Assembly (NCBI GenBank): GCA_021848045.1
Contig: JAJZNC010000043.1
Span: 1-44,617 of the forward strand
DNA from: an archaeon
GTDB lineage: Archaea; Thermoproteota; Nitrososphaeria; Nitrososphaerales; Gagatemarchaeaceae
Direction: 5' to 3'
DNA length: 44,617 nt
Shown: piece by piece, positions 8,099 to 16,046 of the stretch
Layout of the letters: each line of letters starts with the position of its first letter
Numbering within the stretch: position 1 is the first letter of the stretch
Position numbers and translations under genes: made by a program
Notes under the pieces: model-generated
The model's input: only the letters and a program-made list of their open reading frames with translations
Databases searched by the model: none
What the model was told of the DNA's origin: nothing

Positions 8099-8566
8099 AT
8101 GAGCCTCAAACTGGGGAACCTGAAGATAAGCAGCACCGCTTTCGAGCAGCACGGGCGTATACCGAAGACCTACGCCGGCGACGGCGCGAACAAGTCTCCG
8201 CCCCTCGAGTGGAGCGGGGCCCCCTCCGGGACCCAGCAGTTCGCCATCGTCTGCCATGACCCGGACGCGCCGCTCCCCCACGGGTTCACCCACTGGGTCG
8301 TCTACGGGATCCCCTCGACGACGACCAAGCTCTCCGAAGGCCAGGACGCGAGCGCCTTCGTGGCCGGGGTCAACGACACCGGCAAGGCTGGATACCTCGG
8401 GCCCTACCCTCCAAACGGCCACGGGGTCCACCACTACTACTTCTGGCTCTTCGCCCTCGGGAGCGCGCCGAGCCTAAAGCCGGGCATGGCCCGGATCCAG
8501 CTGCTGGACGCGATAAAGGGCTCGACCCTGGAGCAGGCAAGGGTCGTCGGAACCTACGAGCGATAG
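8099..8566 (+). CDS. YbhB/YbcL-type phosphatidylethanolamine-binding (PEBP) protein
   Basis: A 155-residue PEBP-fold protein. It has the ligand-pocket signatures CHDPDAPLPHGFTHWVVYGIP (split around residues 57-77) and GPYPPNGHGVHHYYFWLFAL near 101-120, as in bacterial YbhB/YbcL and eukaryotic RKIP. The family binds anionic ligands; its role in archaea is not established. GATAAAGG at 8063-8070 is a plausible TATA box about 30 bases before the ATG. Confidence 0.93.
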   Translation: MSLKLGNLKISSTAFEQHGRIPKTYAGDGANKSPPLEWSGAPSGTQQFAIVCHDPDAPLPHGFTHWVVYGIPSTTTKLSEGQDASAFVAGVNDTGKAGYLGPYPPNGHGVHHYYFWLFALGSAPSLKPGMARIQLLDAIKGSTLEQARVVGTYER

Positions 8567-8594
8567 GGGCCGGCAAGGTCGCCGCCTCGCGCCG

Positions 8595-10214
8595 GTGGGC
8601 GGCCCTCGGATACCGCCAAGCGGCGGGTCACCCCCTTCTAGGGCGAGGGCGTCTCACGGGACAGGGCCTCCGTCGAAGCATTTCAGGTACCTCTTCGTGG
8701 TCGCGGCCCTCGCCGCCGCCATCTCCTCGCTCGCGCTGCTCAACGCCTACCTGCGCTTCGGAGACTTCTCGCCCTACGGGCCGGCGACCCTCGAAGACCG
8801 CTCGTACCTGCTGCTTGCGGGCTACGCGGGGATGTTCGCCACGATCCTCATCTCCCCGGTCCCAGACTACGTCCTCCTGCCCGTCTACGGGTACCTCTCG
8901 TCTCTGGGGCTCTTCAACCCCGCCTCGGTCTTCCTTGCCTGCCTGACGGCGGCTGTCCTGCCGATCGAATACGCCGCCGGGAGGTACGCTGGCAGGCCGC
9001 TACTCTTGCGGGGCCTCTCGTTCTTCAGGATAACCGAGAGGGAGATCAAGGCGGCTGACGGCTGGCTGGGGGAGCACGGCAAGTTCTCCGTGTTCGTCGC
9101 GACCTTCGTTCCCTTCTTCTACGGCGTGGCCGCCGTGGCGGCGGGCACCCTCCGGATGGGCTGGGCCGCCTTCATGCTAGACTGCGTGCTGGGCTTCGGG
9201 CTGAGGTACGGGTTCCTCGAGTGGGTGGGGTACTACGGGGTGGACGTCTTCTCCTCTTCGTTCGACTATTCCGAGCGGTGGGTCTTCGCCGTCCTCCTGG
9301 CGGTCTCACTGGGGTACATCGCCGCCCACCTGGCGCGGGAGCTGTCCGCCCAAGGGAGGGTCGGCGGCTCGGGCCCCGTCCTGAGGGGGTGGGCGCCAGT
9401 GGCTCACCGCCATGAGCCCCGGTTCACCCTGGGAGAATACAAGTTGACTCTTTCGATTTATTACGCGAACGCCAGGACTCGCCACGTGCCTTCACCGTCC
9501 CACATACTGGCGGGGCCTGGGGACATCGCAGAGACGGTGATAGCGTCGGGCGACCCCGCCCGTGTCGAGCAGCTCGCGAAGCTCCTGCGCGGACCGAGGC
9601 TCGTGAACTCGAACAGGGGGCTCCTCGTCTATACGGGCTACAGGGGGGATGAAAGGGTCACCCTTGCCACGCACGGCATAGGCGGGCCGTCGACGTCGAT
9701 AGTCCTCGAGGAGCTACACATGCTCGGCGCGAAGACGATCGTCAGGTTCGGGACTGCGGGCGCCCTCGTTGAAGGGCTCGGCTACGGAGACTTCGTCGTG
9801 GTCACGGGCGCGGCCTCGGCGGCTGGCTCGCTCCACGAGTATGTGAGCGAGGGCAGCCTCCCCGCCGTCCCCGACGTCGGGCTCACCTGCCGCCTGGCGG
9901 AGTCGTGCAAGAGGGCGGGGTTGAACTTCAGGGAGGGCATAGTGTACTCCTCCGACGCCTTCTACTCGCAGACCTTCGAGTCCCTGGGGCGCTGGGTGAA
10001 GCTCGGGGCGGTCGCGGTCGAGATGGAGTGCGCGACCCTCTTCACGCTCGGGCTGGCGAGGGGGTTCAGGACGGGCGCCCTTTTGATGATGAGCAACAGC
10101 CTGGTCAACAAGGAGGAGGAAGCGCTCGCCCCTGCCCCCAAGCTTGAGCCCTACGCTGAAACGGGAGCGTTGGCGATATTCGACGCCCTCTCCTCGCTGG
10201 CCGACCGCACATAG
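8595..10214 (+). CDS. DedA/VTT membrane domain fused in frame to a nucleoside phosphorylase
   Basis: One open frame of 539 codons without a stop. Residues about 30-250 form a DedA/VTT-type membrane domain: a first membrane segment at about 32-50, then ILISPVPDYVLLPVYGYL, FRITEREIKAADGWLGEHGKF and a VATFVPFFYGVAAVAAGTLR loop. Residues from 298 form a complete purine nucleoside/uridine phosphorylase, with GDPARVEQLA, THGIGGPSTS, RFGTAGAL and VEMECATLF. Inside the frame a TATA-like element (9455-9463) lies 26 bases before a GTG at 9486 that matches the usual phosphorylase start. The locus may therefore make a fusion, a free phosphorylase, or both. The start at GTG 8595 is uncertain; nothing else usable lies before the first membrane segment. 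Confidence 0.72.
   Translation: MGGPRIPPSGGSPPSRARASHGTGPPSKHFRYLFVVAALAAAISSLALLNAYLRFGDFSPYGPATLEDRSYLLLAGYAGMFATILISPVPDYVLLPVYGYLSSLGLFNPASVFLACLTAAVLPIEYAAGRYAGRPLLLRGLSFFRITEREIKAADGWLGEHGKFSVFVATFVPFFYGVAAVAAGTLRMGWAAFMLDCVLGFGLRYGFLEWVGYYGVDVFSSSFDYSERWVFAVLLAVSLGYIAAHLARELSAQGRVGGSGPVLRGWAPVAHRHEPRFTLGEYKLTLSIYYANARTRHVPSPSHILAGPGDIAETVIASGDPARVEQLAKLLRGPRLVNSNRGLLVYTGYRGDERVTLATHGIGGPSTSIVLEELHMLGAKTIVRFGTAGALVEGLGYGDFVVVTGAASAAGSLHEYVSEGSLPAVPDVGLTCRLAESCKRAGLNFREGIVYSSDAFYSQTFESLGRWVKLGAVAVEMECATLFTLGLARGFRTGALLMMSNSLVNKEEEALAPAPKLEPYAETGALAIFDALSSLADRT
9455..9463 (+). promoter_or_regulatory. Internal TATA box before the phosphorylase part
   Basis: GATTTATTA, centred on 9459, is a local AT-rich island inside GC-rich coding sequence. 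Its spacing of 26-27 bases to GTG 9486 equals that seen at other promoters in this window. Confidence 0.5.
9486..10214 (+). CDS. Purine nucleoside / uridine phosphorylase (internal start of the fusion ORF)
   Basis: Started at GTG 9486 the product is 242 residues, the normal size for the PNP/UdP (PNP_UDP_1) family, and begins VPSPSHILAGPGDIAETVI, matching the family N-terminus. The enzyme splits nucleosides with phosphate to base and (deoxy)ribose-1-phosphate. Phosphate-site motifs are GDPARVEQ and RFGTAG; the ribose/base region is VEMECATLF. It is in frame with the upstream membrane domain. The next gene, a phosphodiesterase-like hydrolase, starts 12 bases downstream, so a nucleotide or nucleoside salvage pair is likely. 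Confidence 0.8.
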   Translation: MPSPSHILAGPGDIAETVIASGDPARVEQLAKLLRGPRLVNSNRGLLVYTGYRGDERVTLATHGIGGPSTSIVLEELHMLGAKTIVRFGTAGALVEGLGYGDFVVVTGAASAAGSLHEYVSEGSLPAVPDVGLTCRLAESCKRAGLNFREGIVYSSDAFYSQTFESLGRWVKLGAVAVEMECATLFTLGLARGFRTGALLMMSNSLVNKEEEALAPAPKLEPYAETGALAIFDALSSLADRT

Positions 10215-10225
10215 GCGGTCCTGGG

Positions 10226-11509
10226 TTGGCATCCGGGGAGCTGGAGGAGAGGCTCCTCTCGCGAACTTGCTTCAACGAATTCGTGGTCCCCTCCTACGAC
10301 GGCTACTGCCTCTCGAGCGTCCCGTCGACCATCCTCTCGATGTTCGGGGTGGAGCGGGGCAGGCCGAAGATCCCCTCGGACGTCCTCGAGGTAAAGCCTG
10401 GGACCCAGAACGTCGTCCTCCTCCTGGCAGACGGGCTCGGGTACTACGACGCAAAGCCGCTCGTCGACCAGGGCGACGTCCTGGGCGCCGCGGCCAGGGC
10501 GGGGGCGTTCGTCCCGATAACGACCGTGTTCCCATCCACCACCGCCGCGGCGCTCACCACGGTCGCCACCGGCCTCACTCCCCAGGAGCACTGCCTCCCA
10601 GAGTGGTTCGTCTACATGAAAGAGGTGGACAAGGTGGTCGCCACCCTCCCGTTCAGCGCGGTCGGCCAGAGGGGGCGAGACGGGATGGCCAAGGAGATGG
10701 ACCCTCGCGCGCTGTTCTCTGGCCCCACCGTGAACTGGGCGCTCAGGAGGATGGGCGTCGACGTGGCCTGCTTCGTGGGCGCGGGCATCGCGCGGACGGC
10801 CTACTCGAAGCTCTCCCACGCTGGCAGCGAGGTCGTCCCGTACATGACCTCTTCAGACCTCTTCGCGGCCCTGCGTAGGAGGATCGAGGCCGCAAGGCGC
10901 CCCTCGTTCTTCTACGTGTATTGGGAGAAGGTTGACACCATCGGTCACTCGTTCGGACCGGGGACAGAGGAGTCTGCATCCGAGGCCTCGCTACTCAACC
11001 ACCTCGTCAGGAGGGAGCTGCTAGACAGGCTCTCGCCGGGGGCCGCCCAGGAGACGACGCTCATCTTGACCGCCGACCATGGGCAGGTCAGGGTGGACCC
11101 ACGCGGCGCCACCTTCGTCAACGGGATGAGGAGCGTGCTCAGGGACCTGAGGAGGAGCCCGGCCGGTAAAATGATCCCTCCCTGGGGGAGCGCCCGCGAC
11201 ATGTACCTCGCTGCCCGGGACGGCAGGGCGGGCGCGCTCGAGGCGTCGCTGCGCAGGGGGCTCGGAGACGAGGCGGTGGTCCTCCCCACCTCGGAGGCGG
11301 TCGAGGCCGGCTACTTCGGGCTTGGCAGGCCCAGGGACCTCTTCCTCGACCGGGTCGGCGACGTCATGGTGCTCCCCAGGAAGAACAACCTGGTCTGGTA
11401 CAGGTATGCCAGGGGAGAGCGGCTGGGAGTCAAGGGGCACCACGGGGGCATGTCCCCCAGAGAGATGCTCGTCCCCCTGGTCGTCTCGAGGGTCTCAGAG
11501 CTCCTCTAG
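10226..11509 (+). CDS. Alkaline phosphatase superfamily nucleotide pyrophosphatase/phosphodiesterase
   Basis: A 427-residue hydrolase of the type I phosphodiesterase/NPP family. Metal and nucleophile motifs in order are LLLADGLGYYD (D69), VFPSTTAAALTT (Thr nucleophile near 104-105), YWEKVDTIGHSFG, LTADHGQ and GHHGGMSPREM. This order is typical of the two-zinc catalytic site. No signal peptide is visible, so it appears cytoplasmic. It starts with TTG 12 bases after the nucleoside phosphorylase and is probably co-transcribed, fitting a role in nucleotide breakdown. The substrate cannot be set from sequence. Confidence 0.88.
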   Translation: MASGELEERLLSRTCFNEFVVPSYDGYCLSSVPSTILSMFGVERGRPKIPSDVLEVKPGTQNVVLLLADGLGYYDAKPLVDQGDVLGAAARAGAFVPITTVFPSTTAAALTTVATGLTPQEHCLPEWFVYMKEVDKVVATLPFSAVGQRGRDGMAKEMDPRALFSGPTVNWALRRMGVDVACFVGAGIARTAYSKLSHAGSEVVPYMTSSDLFAALRRRIEAARRPSFFYVYWEKVDTIGHSFGPGTEESASEASLLNHLVRRELLDRLSPGAAQETTLILTADHGQVRVDPRGATFVNGMRSVLRDLRRSPAGKMIPPWGSARDMYLAARDGRAGALEASLRRGLGDEAVVLPTSEAVEAGYFGLGRPRDLFLDRVGDVMVLPRKNNLVWYRYARGERLGVKGHHGGMSPREMLVPLVVSRVSELL

Positions 11510-12132
11510 GGCTCGGCAAAGTCCTTCATGACCTCGACGAACCCGGAGACCTTCCCGCTCGGGTCGCGGAACTCCGCGACCTCCGTCCTGTAACGGGTCG
11601 TATAGCAGTCCCCTGCCTTCCTGACCTGGACCATCTCGTACGCCGAGTTGACCCGCCTCTTGTACTCGTCCTTGACGTCTACCAGCACCCCGACCAGGCC
11701 GTCCGTCGGCCAGCCTCCCTCCGCAGAGTGCGTCTCCATCGCGGATCTCTCGAGGGCCCCGACGGTCATCGCGTAGACCCAGTAGCGGAACCCTTCCCTC
11801 CACGCCCCCTTCTCGACCATCTTCTCCGGGACACTCTGGATCAGCCTGGTGAGGGCGTAGTTCAGCCTCCCCAGCCAAGCCCCCCTCTCGGCCTGCGCGG
11901 CCCCGCCGAAGACCTCGGCCGCCAGCTCGCCCGCGCGCGTCGCCCCCTCGGGGGCGCTCCCGCCCTCGAGCTTCACTATGGCCCGGGCGACCTCCAGGAA
12001 GGCGTTCCTGTAGAGGACCGAGACCTCGGTGTCCTTGTTCCCGCTCCCGGCGAGGCTGGAGCTTATCTCCGCCGCGAGAGCCTCCACCTTCCTGTCGATC
12101 GCCGGCCTCTCTCCGGCGGAAATGTAGGGCAT
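11506..12132 (-). CDS. Conserved hypothetical protein beginning MPYIS
   Basis: The open frame runs back to 12153, but a TATA box centred on 12158 points to transcription starting at 12132. This is exactly the ATG that gives MPYISAGERPAID, 208 residues. The N-terminus and the later RGAWLGRLNYALTRLIQS segment resemble the MPYI...GELNYVIT pattern of small archaeal/viral DUF6899-like proteins; that match is tentative. The C-terminal half contains a possible Cys in GDCYTTRYRTEV. It is mostly helical and soluble. Its stop overlaps that of the convergent hydrolase by four bases. Function unknown. Confidence 0.7.
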   Translation of the reverse strand: MPYISAGERPAIDRKVEALAAEISSSLAGSGNKDTEVSVLYRNAFLEVARAIVKLEGGSAPEGATRAGELAAEVFGGAAQAERGAWLGRLNYALTRLIQSVPEKMVEKGAWREGFRYWVYAMTVGALERSAMETHSAEGGWPTDGLVGVLVDVKDEYKRRVNSAYEMVQVRKAGDCYTTRYRTEVAEFRDPSGKVSGFVEVMKDFAEP

Positions 12133-12152
12133 GGCCGAGGCCGGGGCCGCCA

Positions 12153-12163
12153 TGATATTTAGA
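12153..12163 (-). promoter_or_regulatory. TATA box of the MPYIS protein gene
   Basis: The minus strand reads TCTAAATATCA, overlapping the stop region of the upstream kinase gene. The 26-base spacing to ATG 12132 decides the start codon. Confidence 0.6.
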
Positions 12164-12647
12164 ACCTGGGCCCCTCGCCGATCACCGCGCGGAGAACCCG
12201 CTCAGCTGCGAGCTCGGGAGTAGTCTCGTCGGAACGGACCAGGAGGCACTCCTCGGGGGCCTCGAACGATCTCGCGAGCCTGTCGAACGAGGACGCGGGC
12301 ACCGCCTCCTGCCTGCTCGAGTTGCGCCTGCGCGCGACCTCCGTGTCGCATGCGACGCACACCACGAGGCAACTCGAACAGTGCCTCCACAGCCTCCTCC
12401 TGGCTTCTGCCCTGTACTCCTCCCTCAGGAAGGTGCCGTCCAGCACGGCGTCGTATCCCTCCATGAGCGCCCGCCGCCCCAGAAGGGTGGCCGACTCGTA
12501 GACGAAGCGCGCCTCCCTCCACCCGTACGTGGGCTGCGCGATCATCTGCCGGAGGACGTCCGTCTGGATGTGGACTGCCCGGCCGAGCGAGCGTACCACG
12601 AGGCGCGCGATGGTGGTCTTCCCGCTCCCCGGAATCCCGCAGAACAC
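12159..12647 (-). CDS. P-loop nucleoside/small-molecule kinase (AAA_33-type)
   Basis: A small kinase with Walker A FCGIPGSGKTTIARL right at the N-terminus, HIQTDVLRQM as the acceptor loop, VLDGTFLREEYRAEAR as the Walker B-like region, and CDTEVARRR lid arginines. This layout is that of zeta-toxin/AAA_33 and Cpt-like kinases. The frame stays open far upstream, but that part is antisense to the htrA start and not protein-like. The GTG at 12647 gives 162 residues and is preceded by TTATTATCG at about 12692-12700. The start is therefore approximate. Substrate unknown. Confidence 0.72.
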   Translation of the reverse strand: MFCGIPGSGKTTIARLVVRSLGRAVHIQTDVLRQMIAQPTYGWREARFVYESATLLGRRALMEGYDAVLDGTFLREEYRAEARRRLWRHCSSCLVVCVACDTEVARRRNSSRQEAVPASSFDRLARSFEAPEECLLVRSDETTPELAAERVLRAVIGEGPRF

Positions 12648-12810
12648 GACGAGGCGACCCCTGGTTCTCGTGGGGCGTCGCAGGGAGCCCTCGATAATAA
12701 GCCGAGCGCGGTTCCGGGCGCCCTTCAGTTCACCGCCTGCCCTGAGCCCTGCCCGCCCGGACGGGGACGACCGCCGGCGGGGACTTGCCCATAGACTGTC
12801 GCACCACAAC

Positions 12811-12820
12811 CAATTATTTA
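12811..12820 (+). promoter_or_regulatory. TATA box of htrA-like gene
   Basis: CAATTATTTA centred on 12816 is exactly 26 bases before ATG 12842. It excludes the earlier in-frame ATG at 12785, which would lie upstream of transcription start. Confidence 0.65.
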
Positions 12821-12841
12821 CTCCCCGTCCGCGCTCCCCCC

Positions 12842-14065
12842 ATGACGCCTGAGACAAGTTCGAACAAGTCCAAACTGGCGCTGGCAATAGTCGCGCTGCT
12901 CGTCCTGTCGGCTGGGATCGCCTACTATGCGGGGGCGCAGAACGCTTCCGGCGGCAAGACAACGAGCACCCAGGCATCGCTCTCCTCCTCGAAGGCTGGC
13001 ACGGCACTAGACGCGCAGGTCGCACAGCAGGCTGCATCGCCCCCGGCCAACTCGACTCAAGGACTCTCTCCAGAGCAGATCTACTCTGACTCGTCCTCGA
13101 GCGTGGTCACGGTCCAGGGAACCCAGCAGACCAACGTGAGCACGTTCTTCGGGACCCAGACCGCCGTCTCGACCATCCTCGGGTCTGGCTTCGTGGTCGA
13201 CTACCAGAACTCGATGTACGTGGTAACGAACTACCACGTGGTCGACGGGGTGACCAACCTCACCGTGACGTTCTCCGACGGCAACGCCTACCCGGCGACT
13301 GTGGTGGGGACCGACCCCTACAGCGACCTCGCGGTCGTCAAGGTCGCGGCAGCTCCCTCCTCTGAGTTCGTGCCTCTCCAGGTTGTCTCGTCCTCCACCC
13401 TCGTCGTGGGACAGCCCGTCTATGCGATCGGAAACCCGTTCGGGCTCGCAGGATCCATGACCGCAGGCATAGTCAGCGCGCTCGGCAGGACGATCCAGGA
13501 CCCGGTCTCAGGCAACTTCTCGGTGGCCGGGGTGATCCAGTTCAGCGCCCCTATCAACCCGGGCAACTCCGGTGGCCCGCTCTTCGACACCGCCGGCCAG
13601 GTGGTGGGCATCACCACGGCGACGGTGAGCAGCTCGCAGGGGATCGGGTTCGCCATACCTTCGTCGACGATACTCAAGGAGCTCCCCTCTCTCATCGCTA
13701 ACGGGACATACTCGGCGTACTCGTACATGGGCATAGGCACCGTCGACATGAACTACCAGCTCGCCCAGGTCTCCCACACCAACTTCACGTACGGGGTCCT
13801 CGTCGAGGACGTCGTCCCTGGAGGGCCTGCCGCCAAGGCGGGGATAGTGGCCGGGAACACCACCGTGACCGTCGACGGATCGCAGTACCTCGTTGGCGGC
13901 GACATCATCGTCTCGATAAACGGCACCAAGATCGTCAACACGGACGCGCTCTCCACCTTCCTAGTCCAGGACACCACGGCTGGACAGGTCGTGGTCCTCG
14001 GGGTGATAAGGTCGGGCACGCTCACCAGCGTCACCATGACCCTGGGGACCAGGCCGGCGGCCTAG
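12842..14065 (+). CDS. HtrA/DegP-like membrane-anchored serine protease with PDZ domain
   Basis: A 407-residue S1C protease. Residues 11-30 form one membrane anchor, followed by a Ser/Thr/Gln-rich linker (32-75) and a trypsin-like domain with the triad H132 (VTNYHVV), D162 (DPYSDLAVV) and S243 (NPGNSGGPL). A PDZ domain occupies about 305-400, with YGVLVEDVVPGGPAAKAGI and DIIVSINGTKI. In the family it degrades or chaperones misfolded proteins outside the membrane. The start is fixed by the TATA spacing. Confidence 0.95.
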   Translation: MTPETSSNKSKLALAIVALLVLSAGIAYYAGAQNASGGKTTSTQASLSSSKAGTALDAQVAQQAASPPANSTQGLSPEQIYSDSSSSVVTVQGTQQTNVSTFFGTQTAVSTILGSGFVVDYQNSMYVVTNYHVVDGVTNLTVTFSDGNAYPATVVGTDPYSDLAVVKVAAAPSSEFVPLQVVSSSTLVVGQPVYAIGNPFGLAGSMTAGIVSALGRTIQDPVSGNFSVAGVIQFSAPINPGNSGGPLFDTAGQVVGITTATVSSSQGIGFAIPSSTILKELPSLIANGTYSAYSYMGIGTVDMNYQLAQVSHTNFTYGVLVEDVVPGGPAAKAGIVAGNTTVTVDGSQYLVGGDIIVSINGTKIVNTDALSTFLVQDTTAGQVVVLGVIRSGTLTSVTMTLGTRPAA

Positions 14066-14070
14066 GCGGC

Positions 14071-14286
14071 TCACCTCAGGTCGAGGAAGTTCTGGTATGC
14101 CTTGAGCCTCTTGGCCGCCACCGCCCTGGCCATCTCGACGCTCTCGCACCGGACGGGCAGCCCGAGCGGGGCGCCTTTGACGTAGGTGGTGGAGTAGCAG
14201 ACCTCGCCGTCCCACTCGACGCTGACGGCGAAAGACCTCCTCCCCACTCTTACCTTCTCCCACTCTTGCCTGTGGACAAGGGTCAA
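14071..14286 (-). CDS. Small conserved protein, last gene of the cupredoxin operon
   Basis: A 71-residue protein beginning with TTG at 14286; the T and G of this codon overlap the TGA of the upstream membrane gene, implying translational coupling. The sequence EWEKVRVGRRSFAVSVEWDG and then VRCESVEMARAVAAKRLKAY is beta-strand-rich followed by a helix. It has two Cys, at positions about 31 and 48. I do not recognise a family. The longer open frame upstream in the same phase overlaps the membrane gene and is a shadow. Confidence 0.6.
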   Translation of the reverse strand: MTLVHRQEWEKVRVGRRSFAVSVEWDGEVCYSTTYVKGAPLGLPVRCESVEMARAVAAKRLKAYQNFLDLR

Positions 14287-15221
14287 GGGGCGCTCCTCGT
14301 AGCGGCGATCGCAGGGATCATCAAGAGCGCGATTGCGGGCGGAGTGTTGGGGTCGGTCGCCGCCCCAGTAAGGACCCCTCCGAGCCCGACGCCGAAGACC
14401 CACACGAAGGCGAGCAGGGCCAGGGCGAACCTGTAGCCCCACGCCCTGCCGAGGCCCAGGCCGACCGCGGCTACCAGGGTCGCCGCGAGCTCCAGCGCGT
14501 TCGTGACCATGGGGAAGGCCACGGCGAACCTCTCGAGCGGCGCGGCCACGGGGGCCATCTGGGGCGTGAGGTTGTCCGAGGCTGCGGTGAATATGCTCGC
14601 CTGTCCGAAGCTCGTCCACATCAGAGGCGCCGCCTGCACGAAGACGCACACCAGCAACAGGAGCGCCGGCGCCATCCTGACGGCAGAGAAGCGCCTTGAC
14701 AGGTTCCACCTCTCCTGAGGGATCAGGAGCATCAGCGACACGAGGGAGTAGACCAGCCCTGCCCCTGGGAACCCGTTGAAGAGGCTCGGAGTCCCAGGGA
14801 AGATCCCGCCGTGCATCGTCCCCTCGAGGATGCCGCCCATCCCCTCCGCGAAAACCCAGAGGAAGCCGCCGAACGCCGCAGACGCCACAAGCGCCGCCCG
14901 CTTCGCCCTCGGAGGTCCGACGAGCAGCCCTGCCGCTATGGCGATCTCCAGCCCGGCGACAAAGACAGTCCAGAAGCCGTCGTAGGGGGCCAGGTCGCTT
15001 ATCACAACCCTGAGCGAGAATGCGTACAGGGGCGGAGGGAGTGCCATGAGCGCGCCCCCCACGGTACCCACGGCGAGGTTCGCGGCCGAGAACTGGGCGG
15101 GCTGGAGCTGGAGGATCCCGTCGACCAGCCAGAGCGCCCCGAGCCCGACCAGGGCCCACCACCCGGCAGAGCGCACACGGCTGTCCCTCGCCTCAGCGTG
15201 CCTCTGACCGGGTGTGCCCAT
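14283..15221 (-). CDS. Polytopic membrane protein next to cupredoxin
   Basis: A 312-residue integral membrane protein with about eight hydrophobic segments. Recognisable stretches are ALWLVDGILQLQPAQF in the first segment, a loop GGILEGTMHGGIFPGTP, and RWNLSRRFS. The start at ATG 15221 has a strong GGGAGGAG ribosome binding site 7 bases upstream; the earlier 44 codons are rejected as low-quality. It lies between a cupredoxin and a small protein, under an HTH_10 regulator. A DoxX-like or quinone/metal-linked role is possible, but I cannot name the family. Confidence 0.75.
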   Translation of the reverse strand: MGTPGQRHAEARDSRVRSAGWWALVGLGALWLVDGILQLQPAQFSAANLAVGTVGGALMALPPPLYAFSLRVVISDLAPYDGFWTVFVAGLEIAIAAGLLVGPPRAKRAALVASAAFGGFLWVFAEGMGGILEGTMHGGIFPGTPSLFNGFPGAGLVYSLVSLMLLIPQERWNLSRRFSAVRMAPALLLLVCVFVQAAPLMWTSFGQASIFTAASDNLTPQMAPVAAPLERFAVAFPMVTNALELAATLVAAVGLGLGRAWGYRFALALLAFVWVFGVGLGGVLTGAATDPNTPPAIALLMIPAIAATRSAP

Positions 15222-15256
15222 CGCTCTCCTCCCTCTAGCAGGGTGGCCTTGGGCGT

Positions 15257-16006
15257 CTAGCTTACCGTGACGCTCCCTTGCATCCATCCGGCCGAACTCA
15301 TCGGGCCCAGCCATCCGCTTGGCCCGAACCCGCACGGGTCCATGCATTGCCACGCGAACACCCCTGTCTGGTTGATGGTGAAGTCTGCCACCTCGACCGA
15401 GTTCGCCGCGGACGGGATGTTTATCCCAAGCTGGGGGATCGTGAACGTGTGCGCGATCTGAGTGTCAGGGTTCAGAGACCCCACGACGTTGTAGTTGCTG
15501 TCGTTGGTAGGGTTCTGCGACGCCGCGGTCACGTTCATCATCATCAGCGTGTTACCCACCGTCCCTGTCACCTGGGAGTACTGCGACGGGGTCCCAGCCG
15601 ACGGGGTGTCGAAGTCCTCTATGGTCATCTGGATCATCCTGTGCGCAGGGAGGCTCATGTTCGCCGCGGAGACCAGCCCGGTCGGCGTCAGCACCCAGAA
15701 TCTCGGAGCCGTGGTCGAGGAGTTCCACTGGTCGTTCGAAGTGATCACCAGGGTTATCGCATAGACACCGCTCGCGCCTGTAGCCGATGCGCCCGCAGAT
15801 GATGTGTGTACCTGCACGGCCTGGGCGCTGTTCTGGCTACCGGACAGCTCGCTGCTAAAGCCCACTCCCAAACCTGCAACCACGAGTCCCATTGCAAAAA
15901 TGGACGCCGCGAATGCCACATCGCTTACCGCCCTCCTGTTTCTCCGTCTATCAGTAATCAAGCAATTGCACCTGGGCTCAGGATGGAACGCCGGGAGGTT
16001 ATCCAT
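15257..16006 (-). CDS. Membrane-anchored cupredoxin
   Basis: A 249-residue protein with a single N-terminal membrane anchor (about 30-50) and a periplasm-side cupredoxin domain. Probable copper ligands are H186 (AHTFTIPQ), C221 and C225 (WQCMDPCGFG), and M236 or M242 (GPMSSAGWM). C-x3-C resembles a CuA site, but the His that follows the second Cys in CuA is absent; Met-rich GPM/GWM takes its place. Such cupredoxins are common in Thaumarchaeota and Thermoplasmata. The start at ATG 16006 lies 40 bases after the regulator stop; a TTG at residue 16 is an alternative. Electron carrier or copper carrier roles both fit. Confidence 0.85.
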   Translation of the reverse strand: MDNLPAFHPEPRCNCLITDRRRNRRAVSDVAFAASIFAMGLVVAGLGVGFSSELSGSQNSAQAVQVHTSSAGASATGASGVYAITLVITSNDQWNSSTTAPRFWVLTPTGLVSAANMSLPAHRMIQMTIEDFDTPSAGTPSQYSQVTGTVGNTLMMMNVTAASQNPTNDSNYNVVGSLNPDTQIAHTFTIPQLGINIPSAANSVEVADFTINQTGVFAWQCMDPCGFGPSGWLGPMSSAGWMQGSVTVS

Positions 16007-16046
16007 TGACCCGAACCTGTACGGGATTGGGCGGAGCTGCGCTCCT

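Noticed and set aside
12648-13037. N-terminal 130 codons of the long open frame ahead of the P-loop kinase
   Set aside because: Antisense to the htrA-like start and its promoter, Arg/Pro/Ser-rich, no homology-like pattern; the kinase core begins at the Walker A motif.
14287-15162. Long minus-strand open frame reading into the 71-residue protein
   Set aside because: It overlaps the membrane protein gene in another phase and is a GC-rich shadow; only the last 71 codons look real.
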